Shown one piece after another: positions 1 to 6,192 of a stretch of DNA of 7,194 nucleotides. The position numbers and the translations under genes were made by a program. Location: the NCBI GenBank assembly GCA_947629635.1, contig CANREO010000048.1, positions 1 to 7,194 on the forward strand, given 5' to 3'. The DNA comes from an uncultured Clostridia bacterium. Its GTDB lineage: Bacteria > Bacillota > Clostridia > Christensenellales > CAG-917. How positions within the stretch are numbered: position 1 is the first letter of the stretch; each line of letters begins with the position of its first letter. Below the pieces are notes generated by a model, which was given only the letters and a program-made list of their open reading frames with translations, had not been told where the DNA came from and did not search any database.

Positions 1-1338
1 CAGGAGTCGGCCGGAATCGTCGTAAATGACGACGGGGTATTTACAAGTTATAAGGACGAAGGTCTGGTCAACGACGTCTTCACAGCCGAAAATTTGAAAA
101 GATTGGGCGAGGGCAATATGGCGATAGGCCATGTGCGTTATTCGACTACGGGCGGCGGCGGCAGAGAAAACGCTCAACCGATAGTCGTCAACCATTTGAA
201 GGGCAATATGGCGCTCGCTCACAACGGAAATCTGACAAATTCTTATGAGTTGCGCACGCAACTTGAAAACGAAGGCGGCATCTTTCACACCACCACCGAC
301 ACCGAAGTTATTTCGTATATAATCACCAAAGAGCGCATTAACAGCCCTAATATAGAGGGCGCGGTGCTCGGCGCAATGGATAAACTGAAAGGAGCATATT
401 CATTTGTATTGATGTCCCCGACAAAGTTGATTGCGGTCAGAGATCCGCATGGATTCCGTCCGCTCTGCTACGGCAAGCGAAGGGACGGAGCATATATAGT
501 TGCGTCCGAGTCCTGTGCGCTGGACAGCATAGGCGCAAAGCCGATAAGGGAACTCGAACCCGGAGAAATGCTTGTGTTTACAAAGGACGGCGTTGTCTCG
601 GATAAAAGCCACTGCGGCGGAGACAAAAGGCTATGCGTATTCGAATTTTTGTATATCGCGCGCCCCGATTCCGTCATAGAAGGGCACTCCGTACATGAGG
701 CAAGGAAGCAAGCCGGAGCGTTCCTTGCGCAACAATATAAAATAGATGCCGACGTAGTCGTCGGTGTGCCCGATTCGGGACTTGACGCGGCGTATGGATA
801 CGCGCAAGCGTCGGGTATCCAGTATGCGATAGGTTTCATCAAAAATAAATATATAGGCAGGACGTTTATCGCGCCCGGACAAAAGGCACGCGAAGACAGG
901 GTCCGCATAAAACTCAACGTACTGACCTCCGCAATAAAGGGCAAACGCGTGGTGCTTGTTGACGACAGCATAGTGCGCGGCACAACTTGCGGCAGGATAG
1001 TCAAATTGCTTCGCGACGCCGGGGCAAAAGAGGTTCATATGCTCTCATCCGCGCCGCCTTTCCTCAATCCATGTTACTACGGCACAGACATAGATTCGCG
1101 CGACAATCTGATAGCATGTCATCACAGCGTCGACGAGATAGCCGAGATCATAGGCGCCGATTCGCTCGGTTATCTGGACTTGTCCAAAGTATCCTGGCTA
1201 ACGGGCGAAGGCAAAGGCTATTGCACAGCTTGTTTTGATGGGATTTATCCCACAGATATTCCGTATGACGGTGCAAAATCGAGATTCGAGCGTTACAACA
1301 GACCTATAAGCGAAAATCCGAAATTCCAAAACCAATGA
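1..1338 (+). CDS. purF: Amidophosphoribosyltransferase (glutamine PRPP amidotransferase), 5'-truncated
   Basis: This enzyme catalyses the first committed step of purine synthesis: PRPP plus glutamine gives 5-phosphoribosylamine, in the cytoplasm. The frame is open from base 1, and 445 codons are visible. The first residues, QESAG, match the RGQE(S/G)AG motif of the N-terminal glutaminase domain, so roughly 25-40 residues, including the catalytic Cys1 and any propeptide, lie outside the window. A TTG at 94 is internal, not the start, because homology continues upstream of it. Glutaminase motifs include GHVRYSTTG and AHNGNLTN. The phosphoribosyltransferase domain carries the PRPP-binding loop VVLVDDSIVRGTT (residues 317-329 of the visible part). 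Cysteines at 212 (LCVFEF), 358 (NPCYYG), 408 and 411 (CTAC) match the four ligands of the [4Fe-4S] cluster in Bacillus-type PurF, which points to an oxygen-sensitive enzyme; that sensitivity is inferred from the family. The family is usually feedback-inhibited by purine nucleotides. purM follows after 10 nt. Confidence 0.97.
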   Translation, partial: QESAGIVVNDDGVFTSYKDEGLVNDVFTAENLKRLGEGNMAIGHVRYSTTGGGGRENAQPIVVNHLKGNMALAHNGNLTNSYELRTQLENEGGIFHTTTDTEVISYIITKERINSPNIEGAVLGAMDKLKGAYSFVLMSPTKLIAVRDPHGFRPLCYGKRRDGAYIVASESCALDSIGAKPIRELEPGEMLVFTKDGVVSDKSHCGGDKRLCVFEFLYIARPDSVIEGHSVHEARKQAGAFLAQQYKIDADVVVGVPDSGLDAAYGYAQASGIQYAIGFIKNKYIGRTFIAPGQKAREDRVRIKLNVLTSAIKGKRVVLVDDSIVRGTTCGRIVKLLRDAGAKEVHMLSSAPPFLNPCYYGTDIDSRDNLIACHHSVDEIAEIIGADSLGYLDLSKVSWLTGEGKGYCTACFDGIYPTDIPYDGAKSRFERYNRPISENPKFQNQ

Positions 1339-1343
1339 GGGAG
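1337..1343 (+). promoter_or_regulatory. purM ribosome binding site overlapping the purF stop
   Basis: GAGGGAG lies 5 nt before the purM ATG at 1349 and uses the last two bases of the purF TGA stop (1336-1338). A ribosome ending purF therefore sits on the purM initiation site, which suggests coupled translation. Confidence 0.8.
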
Positions 1344-1348
1344 AAAGT

Positions 1349-2386
1349 ATGTCAAAAAGTTATTCCGAAAGTTACAAGAACGCGGGCGTCGACATTACAG
1401 CAGGATATAGAGCCGTCGAGCTGATGAAGAGGCACATAAGGCGCACCCTTCCGACAGGCGCGTCGGATATAGGCGATTTCGGGGGTCTGTATCCTCTTTC
1501 GACGCAGGGCATAAAGGAGCCGGTGCTCGTCAGCGGAACGGACGGCGTGGGTACAAAATTGCGCCTTGCAATACTTATGGACAAGCACGACACAATCGGC
1601 ATAGATTGCGTTGCGATGTGCGTCAACGACATCGTTTGTTCGGGCGCAAAACCGCTGTTTTTCCTTGATTATATAGCTTGTGGCAAAAATATACCCGAAA
1701 AAATCGCTGATATAGTAAGCGGCGTGGCGGAAGGCTGCGTCAGAGCCGGTTGTGCGCTTATCGGTGGCGAGACTGCCGAGCACCCGGGTACTATGCCGGA
1801 AGAGGAGTATGATCTCGCCGGCTTTGCCGTAGGCATTGCAGACAGAACAAAACTAATTGACAAAGACAAAATGAAGGTCGGCGACGTAATGATCGCGCTT
1901 GAAAGTTCGGGCATACATTCAAACGGGTATTCGCTTGTCAGAAAAGTATTCGATGTTGAGCACGCCGATTTGAATGCGCCTTTGGATCAACTCGGCGGAA
2001 AGTCGTTGGGCGAAGTTTTGTTGGAGCCGACGAAAATTTACGTCAAACCCGTGCTTAAGCTCATGGAGAGCATCGGAGTAAAGGGCATATCGCATATTAC
2101 GGGCGGCGGCTTTTATGAAAATATGCCGCGCTCTATCAAAAAGGGCCTTGGAGTGCGTATTTCGAGAGCGGATGTGCGAGTACCGGCAATCTTCGATCTT
2201 TTGCAAAAGACGGGCAATATAAGCGAACACGATATGTTCAATACATTCAATATGGGTGTGGGCATGAGCGTGATCGTGGCAAAAGACGACGCCGAAAGAG
2301 CAGTGGAGCTTTTAAACGAACTCGGCGAAAGAGCATATGTTTTGGGTCGGATCGTCGAGGGAGACGGCGTAGAGATTTTTGATTGA
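1349..2386 (+). CDS. purM: Phosphoribosylformylglycinamidine cyclo-ligase (AIR synthetase)
   Basis: PurM closes the imidazole ring, converting FGAM plus ATP to aminoimidazole ribonucleotide (AIR) in the cytoplasm. The 345-residue product is full length for the family (about 340-350). It begins with the typical SYKNAGVDITAG (residues 8-19). Other landmarks are GDFGGLYPL (42-50), the nucleotide-binding segment GTDGVGTK (63-70), DCVAMCVNDIVCSGAKPLFFLDY (86-108, given here as landmarks D86, N93, D94 and D107), GGETAEHPG (139-147), HSNGYSLVRKV (190-200), LLEPTKIYVKP (224-234) and HITGGGFYENMPR (249-261). These define the PurM/PurL ATP-binding superfamily in its PurM branch. ATG at 1349 is chosen because of the strong upstream GAGGGAG and because homology begins almost at once. 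No missing catalytic motif is seen. The gene sits between purF and purN with gaps of 10 and 7 nt. Confidence 0.98.
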   Translation: MSKSYSESYKNAGVDITAGYRAVELMKRHIRRTLPTGASDIGDFGGLYPLSTQGIKEPVLVSGTDGVGTKLRLAILMDKHDTIGIDCVAMCVNDIVCSGAKPLFFLDYIACGKNIPEKIADIVSGVAEGCVRAGCALIGGETAEHPGTMPEEEYDLAGFAVGIADRTKLIDKDKMKVGDVMIALESSGIHSNGYSLVRKVFDVEHADLNAPLDQLGGKSLGEVLLEPTKIYVKPVLKLMESIGVKGISHITGGGFYENMPRSIKKGLGVRISRADVRVPAIFDLLQKTGNISEHDMFNTFNMGVGMSVIVAKDDAERAVELLNELGERAYVLGRIVEGDGVEIFD

Positions 2387-2388
2387 GG
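2385..2388 (+). promoter_or_regulatory. purN ribosome binding site that fixes the ATG start at 2394
   Basis: GAGG, overlapping the last two bases of the purM TGA stop, lies 5 nt before the ATG at 2394. A TTG at 2379 in the same frame lies inside purM and has no suitable spacing to a purine-rich motif, so the ATG is preferred. Confidence 0.75.
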
Positions 2389-2393
2389 CGCAT

Positions 2394-2999
2394 ATGAGAA
2401 AAATTCGTATCGCGGTGTTGTGTTCCGGAGGAGGAACAAACTTTCAAGCGATAATGGAGGCGTCGAGAGACGGAAAAATTCCGCATGGAGAAGTGGTTTT
2501 GACGATCGTCGACCATAAGGACGCGTACGTAATAAAAAGGGCAGAGAGTTTCGGCGTGAGGACGGAAGTCTTTGACGTTAAACAATATCCCGATCGTATC
2601 GAAAGGGAGCAAAAAATACTCGATTGCTTAAAGAAAAATAATATTGAATTCGTAGTTTTTGCCGGATTTATGACTGTGCTCGGCGAAAAATTCGTCAGAG
2701 CGTATGAAAATCGTGCCATAAATGTGCATCCTTCCCTCATACCCAGTTTTTGCGGCATGGGCATGTACGGTCTGCACGTGCACGAGGCCGTTTTGGCTCG
2801 CGGCGTAAAGTTGACGGGGGCGACTGTGCATTATGTCAACGAAATTTGCGACGGCGGCGAAATAATTTTGCAAAAAGCAGTGGATGTCAAGGATGGGGAC
2901 ACTCCTCAACTTTTGCAGCAACGCGTAATGCGCGAGGCGGAATGGATAATTCTTCCTCAAGCTATAGAAATAGTTTGTAAAAAACTTTCGGAGGATTAA
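2394..2999 (+). CDS. purN: Phosphoribosylglycinamide formyltransferase (GAR transformylase 1, folate-dependent)
   Basis: PurN transfers a formyl group from 10-formyltetrahydrofolate to GAR, giving FGAR, the third step of the pathway. With the ATG at 2394 the product has 201 residues, normal for the family. An in-frame TTG at 2379 would add five residues (MIEAH), but the start MRKIRIAVLCSGGGTN fits the family better. The phosphate-binding loop is SGGGTNFQA (11-19). The catalytic residues known from E. coli PurN (Asn106, His108, Asp144) correspond to N110 and H112 in INVHPSLIPSF and D153 in ICDGGEI. The insert PSFCGMGMYGLHVHEAVL (117-134) replaces the shorter PKYPGLHTHRQAL of the E. coli enzyme and is typical of clostridial homologues (from memory). 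This is the folate enzyme, not the formate-dependent ATP-grasp PurT. The stop is directly followed by the next ATG. Confidence 0.96.
   Translation: MRKIRIAVLCSGGGTNFQAIMEASRDGKIPHGEVVLTIVDHKDAYVIKRAESFGVRTEVFDVKQYPDRIEREQKILDCLKKNNIEFVVFAGFMTVLGEKFVRAYENRAINVHPSLIPSFCGMGMYGLHVHEAVLARGVKLTGATVHYVNEICDGGEIILQKAVDVKDGDTPQLLQQRVMREAEWIILPQAIEIVCKKLSED
2990..2994 (+). promoter_or_regulatory. Ribosome binding site of the IMP cyclohydrolase gene, inside the purN 3' end
   Basis: A perfect GGAGG lies within the last codons of purN, 5 nt before the ATG at 3000. The purN TAA (2997-2999) directly abuts that ATG, so initiation depends on sequence that is also coding for purN. Confidence 0.8.
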
Positions 3000-3716
3000 A
3001 TGAGCTACGCAAGAAAGAGCGTCAAGACGGCGCTAAAGGGCAACTCCTATCCCGGGAGAGGCATAATAGTCGGGCTATCTTCTGATGGCAGAAAGGCTAT
3101 GTTTGCCTATTTCATTATGGGCAGAAGTTTCAACAGCCGCAACAGAATATTTGCGGAATACGGAGACGAGGTGCGCACCGAACCTTTTGACGCGGCAAAA
3201 GTCGAAGACCCGTCATTGATTATTTATTCGCCTATAAAAACGGTTGGATCGGATACGATAGTCACTAACGGAGACCAAACGGATACGGTGGAGCAATATC
3301 TAAAGCAAGGCAAATGTTTCCGTTGTGCGCTCAAGAGCCGCAAATTCGAGCCTGATTTTCCCAATTTCACGCCGCGTATCAGTGCGATTTTGCATTTGGA
3401 CGGAGACTTTTCCTACGAGATGTCCATATTGAAAAGCGCCGACGCCAAGGGTACTCGTTGCAACAGATATACCTTTGACTTCGAACCGATAAAGGGAGTC
3501 GGGCACTTTATTCACACATATGACAAGGACGGCGATCCGCTGCCGACATTTTCGGGAGAGCCGGAGCGCGTTGCCGTGCCAAGCGATCTCAAAAAATTCG
3601 CAGAGGAGATTTGGACCAATCTCGACGAAAACAACAAAATTTCTCTCTATTGCCGCGCGATAGATATTAAATCAGGCAAGTGGGAAAGAGTGATCTACAA
3701 CAAATATATGAGGTGA
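3000..3716 (+). CDS. purO: IMP cyclohydrolase, PurO type
   Basis: This protein is predicted to close the second ring of the purine, converting FAICAR to IMP, the last step of the pathway. Its 238 residues resemble the IMP cyclohydrolase family first known from archaea (PurO, COG3363/PF07826; the archaeal structure has an Ntn-hydrolase-like fold). They do not resemble the MGS-like domain found at the N-terminus of bacterial PurH. Family landmarks are YPGRGIIVGLS (17-27), AYFIMGRSFNSRNRIF (36-51), VTNGDQTD (88-95), PNFTPRISAI (121-130), FSYEMSILKS (137-146), CNRYTFDFE (154-162), GHFIHTY (168-174) and GDPLPTFSGEP (178-188). No signal peptide or membrane segment is seen, so it is cytoplasmic. The context is strong support: it lies immediately before an AICAR formyltransferase that lacks its own cyclohydrolase domain. 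Identification is from remembered family sequence; catalytic residues are not assigned here. Confidence 0.9.
   Translation: MSYARKSVKTALKGNSYPGRGIIVGLSSDGRKAMFAYFIMGRSFNSRNRIFAEYGDEVRTEPFDAAKVEDPSLIIYSPIKTVGSDTIVTNGDQTDTVEQYLKQGKCFRCALKSRKFEPDFPNFTPRISAILHLDGDFSYEMSILKSADAKGTRCNRYTFDFEPIKGVGHFIHTYDKDGDPLPTFSGEPERVAVPSDLKKFAEEIWTNLDENNKISLYCRAIDIKSGKWERVIYNKYMR
3710..3716 (+). promoter_or_regulatory. Ribosome binding site of the AICAR formyltransferase gene, containing the upstream stop
   Basis: GAGGTGA ends exactly with the TGA stop of the cyclohydrolase gene (3714-3716) and lies 3 nt before the ATG at 3720, measured from its last base (6 nt from GAGG). The stop codon is thus part of the extended Shine-Dalgarno sequence. 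Confidence 0.75.
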
Positions 3717-3719
3717 AAA

Positions 3720-4904
3720 ATGAACGAATTTTCTTTGAAATACGGCTGTAACCCCAATCAAAAGCCCGCAAGAATATTTATGGCCGACGGATCCGACTTG
3801 CCTGTGGAAATTTTGAATGGCAGACCGGGATATATCAATTTTTTGGACGCATTTAATTCGTGGCAGCTTGTAAAGGAGATAAAACAAAGTACGGGAGAAG
3901 CGGCGGCTACAAGTTTCAAACATGTTTCTCCCACTTCGGCGGCGATTGGTAAGCCTCTTACCGACGAACTCAAAAAGGCGTGTTTCGTCGACGATATAGA
4001 CGGACTTGACGACTCGCCCATGGCTATGGCGTATGCTCGCGCAAGAGGCACAGACAGAATGTCATCTTTCGGTGATTGGATCGCGCTTTCGGACGAATGC
4101 GACGAATGCACGGCGCGAATCATCGCGAGGGAGGTGTCCGACGGTATCATAGCTCCATCGTATTCCAAAGAGGCGCTTGAAATTTTGAGACAAAAACGGA
4201 AGGGCGGCTATAATATAGTCAAAATCGATCCGAGCTATGTTCCCGAGGAGACGGAGCGCAAGCAGGTTTTCGGGATTACTTTCGAGCAGGGCAGAAATAA
4301 TTTTAAGATCGATAGGCCATTGCTTGACAATATAGTGACTGCAAACAAAATTCTGCCAGACGATAAGGCAGTGGATCTTATCATCGCTCTCATCACGCTG
4401 AAATATACTCAAAGCAATTCGGTTTGCTTTGCGACTGACGGTCAGGCGATAGGCGTGGGCGCCGGTCAACAATCGCGCATACATTACACGAGGCTTGCCG
4501 CGCAAAAAGCCGACTTGTGGCATCTGAGACAGCATGAAAAAGTACTTTCTTTGCAATTTGCGGAGAATGTCGGAAGACCCGAAAAAAACAATATAATCGA
4601 TCTTTATCTTTCCGACAACCCTGAAGAGGTGATAGGCGAAGATAGATGGAGGGCAAATTTTGCCGTGCGTCCCGAGCCTTTTACTGCAGAGGAAAAAGCC
4701 GCATATCTTAAGACAATACGCGGAGTGTCCCTCGGCAGCGACGCATTCTTCCCGTTTGCCGATAATATAGAAAGAGCGGCGCAGAGCGGCGTAAGTTATG
4801 TTGCGGAGCCTGGCGGCTCCTTGCGTGACGACCTGGTGATTGAGGCCGCAGACAGATATAATATGACAATGTGCTTTACAGGCATGCGCCTATTCCATCA
4901 TTGA
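3720..4904 (+). CDS. purH: Stand-alone AICAR formyltransferase (PurH C-terminal domain only)
   Basis: This enzyme formylates AICAR to FAICAR with 10-formyltetrahydrofolate, the penultimate step to IMP. At 394 residues it is shorter than bifunctional PurH/ATIC (about 530-590) and starts directly at LKYGCNPNQKP, so the N-terminal MGS-like IMP cyclohydrolase domain is absent; the adjacent purO-type gene presumably supplies that activity. K67 and H68 in SFKHVSP correspond to the catalytic Lys266-His267 pair of animal ATIC. Other motifs are GRPGYINFLDAFNSWQLV (34-51), YARARGTDRMSSFGD (105-119), REVSDGIIAP (137-146), KYTQSNSVC (228-236), GQAIGVGAGQQSRIH (241-255), SDAFFPFADN (340-349) and the C-terminal RLFHH. 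Several of these read like vertebrate ATIC rather than E. coli PurH. Residues 72-73 are TS where related proteins usually have AG. The symbol purH is used by convention although only half of classical PurH is present. Confidence 0.95.
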   Translation: MNEFSLKYGCNPNQKPARIFMADGSDLPVEILNGRPGYINFLDAFNSWQLVKEIKQSTGEAAATSFKHVSPTSAAIGKPLTDELKKACFVDDIDGLDDSPMAMAYARARGTDRMSSFGDWIALSDECDECTARIIAREVSDGIIAPSYSKEALEILRQKRKGGYNIVKIDPSYVPEETERKQVFGITFEQGRNNFKIDRPLLDNIVTANKILPDDKAVDLIIALITLKYTQSNSVCFATDGQAIGVGAGQQSRIHYTRLAAQKADLWHLRQHEKVLSLQFAENVGRPEKNNIIDLYLSDNPEEVIGEDRWRANFAVRPEPFTAEEKAAYLKTIRGVSLGSDAFFPFADNIERAAQSGVSYVAEPGGSLRDDLVIEAADRYNMTMCFTGMRLFHH

Positions 4905-4917
4905 TCGGGGAGAGATT

Positions 4918-6192
4918 ATGAAGATACTTGTTGTTGGCGGAGGCGGCAGAGAGCATGCCGTCATCAAGGCGCTTAAAAGGAACAGTAACGTCACAAAGAT
5001 CTACGCGTTGCCGGGCAACGGCGGTATTGCCGCCGACGCCGAGTGCTATCCTATAAAGGCAACGGATCTGGACGGGATCGTCGCTTTTGCGATAGACCAT
5101 AAGCCGGATTTTTGCGTTGTGACCCCAGACGATCCGCTTGTAATGGGGCTTGTAGACAGACTTGAAGAGATAGGTGTACCTTGTTTCGGACCACGCAAAA
5201 ACGCGGCGATCATTGAGGGCAGCAAGATTTTTTCAAAGCAATTGATGCAAAAATGGGGGATACCGACGGCCGCAAGCGCCGTTTTCACCGACCCATTCGC
5301 GGCAGAGAAATTTCTTTTAAATTGTAAATATCCCACCGTGATCAAGGCGGACGGATTGGCTTTAGGCAAAGGCGCGGTGATCGCGCACAACATTGAAGAG
5401 GCCGAAATCGCCGTAAAAGAAATGATGGTGGATAAGGTTTTCGGAGACAGCGGAGCACGGGTGCTGATAGAGGAATTTTTAAGCGGCCCCGAAGTGTCTG
5501 TGCTGTCATTTACGGACGGGAATACCGTTGTACCTATGGTGTCGTCCATGGACCATAAACGCGCTCTCGACAACGACGAGGGCCTTAACACCGGCGGTAT
5601 GGGAACGATCGCGCCCAACCCTTATTACACCGAAGAGGTGGCAAAAGAGTGTATGCAAAAAATCTTTATGCCCACAGTGCGCGCGATGAATGCGGAAGGC
5701 AGAGTCTTCAGAGGCTGTCTCTATTTCGGGCTGATGCTCACTGCCGACGGACCAAAGGTGATCGAGTATAATTGCCGTTTCGGCGATCCGGAAGCGCAAG
5801 TCGTATTGCCGCTTTTGAAGAGCGATTTACTTACGATCATGCAGGCTGTGCGCGAGGGCAGATTGACTGAGGATATGGTTAAGTTTGAAGACGGCGCAGC
5901 ATGTTGCGTAATTTTGGCAAGCAAGGGATATCCTCAAAAATACGATACAGGTTATGAAATCTCACTCCCCGATACGGGAGATGGCGAAGATATATTTGTT
6001 GCGGGCGCAAAACTTGTCGACGGAAAGTTGCTCACTGCCGGAGGCAGGGTCCTGGGCGCGGTCGCAACGGCAGGAACTCTTGACGGCGCTATCGAGCGCG
6101 CCTATGCGCTGGTCGAAAAAATACACTTTGACAACGCCTATATGCGTCGCGACATAGGCGCACGCGCATTAAAGGCGATATCGGAGGCATGA
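4918..6192 (+). CDS. purD: Phosphoribosylamine--glycine ligase (GAR synthetase)
   Basis: PurD joins phosphoribosylamine, the unstable product of PurF, to glycine using ATP, giving GAR. The 424-residue length is typical. The N-terminal domain starts MKILVVGGGGREHA (1-14) and continues with LPGNGGIA (31-38). An ATP-grasp module follows: GPRKNAAIIEGSKIFSK (91-107), YPTVIKADGLALGKGAV (138-154), IEEFLSGPEVSV (184-195), MDHKRALDNDEGLNTGGMG (211-229) and the metal-binding strand VIEYNCRFGDPEAQVVLP (281-298). The C-terminal domain carries LTAGGRVLG (372-380) and ends RRDIGARAL. The ATG at 4918 is supported by GGGGAGAG at 4907-4914 in the 13-nt gap after the AICARFT gene, the widest gap in the window. 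No truncation or frameshift is seen. Its stop overlaps the start of purL. Confidence 0.97.
   Translation: MKILVVGGGGREHAVIKALKRNSNVTKIYALPGNGGIAADAECYPIKATDLDGIVAFAIDHKPDFCVVTPDDPLVMGLVDRLEEIGVPCFGPRKNAAIIEGSKIFSKQLMQKWGIPTAASAVFTDPFAAEKFLLNCKYPTVIKADGLALGKGAVIAHNIEEAEIAVKEMMVDKVFGDSGARVLIEEFLSGPEVSVLSFTDGNTVVPMVSSMDHKRALDNDEGLNTGGMGTIAPNPYYTEEVAKECMQKIFMPTVRAMNAEGRVFRGCLYFGLMLTADGPKVIEYNCRFGDPEAQVVLPLLKSDLLTIMQAVREGRLTEDMVKFEDGAACCVILASKGYPQKYDTGYEISLPDTGDGEDIFVAGAKLVDGKLLTAGGRVLGAVATAGTLDGAIERAYALVEKIHFDNAYMRRDIGARALKAISEA
6183..6187 (+). promoter_or_regulatory. purL ribosome binding site inside purD, favouring the second of two tandem ATGs
   Basis: GGAGG within the last codons of purD (encoding part of SEA) precedes two tandem in-frame ATGs at 6189 and 6192. 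Spacing is only 1 nt to the first and 4 nt to the second, so 6192 is the better start. Either start overlaps the purD TGA (6190-6192), by 4 nt or 1 nt. Confidence 0.7.

Noticed and set aside
94..96. TTG at 94 as the purF start
   Set aside because: The same frame is open to base 1 and encodes conserved PurF residues (QESAG and the following strand) upstream, so the gene simply runs off the left edge.
796..820. Inverted repeat GGATAC ... GTATCC with a 13-nt spacer in purF
   Set aside because: It lies inside conserved coding sequence with no sign of an operator or promoter context; expected by chance in 7 kb.
468..1004. 178-codon open frame on the minus strand opposite purF
   Set aside because: No family resemblance, no convincing ribosome binding site, and full overlap with conserved purF codons.
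2379..2393. TTG at 2379 as the purN start
   Set aside because: It lies inside purM, adds only MIEAH, and the ATG at 2394 has a well-spaced GAGG and the family-typical N-terminus.
4805..4820. Perfect 6-bp inverted repeat GGAGCC-TGGC-GGCTCC near the end of the AICARFT gene
   Set aside because: It encodes the conserved EPGGS segment, has no T-tract after it and lies about 80 nt before the stop, so it is not an intrinsic terminator; chance or codon-driven.
4905..4917. Possible internal promoter or terminator in the widest gap, before purD
   Set aside because: The 13 nt hold only a strong ribosome binding site; there is no room for a hairpin plus T-tract, and I saw no convincing -35/-10 pair.
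5046..5618. 190-codon open frame on the minus strand opposite purD
   Set aside because: It is serine/threonine-rich with no recognisable motif, lies wholly within a clearly conserved purD on the other strand, and looks like a mirror of purD codon bias.
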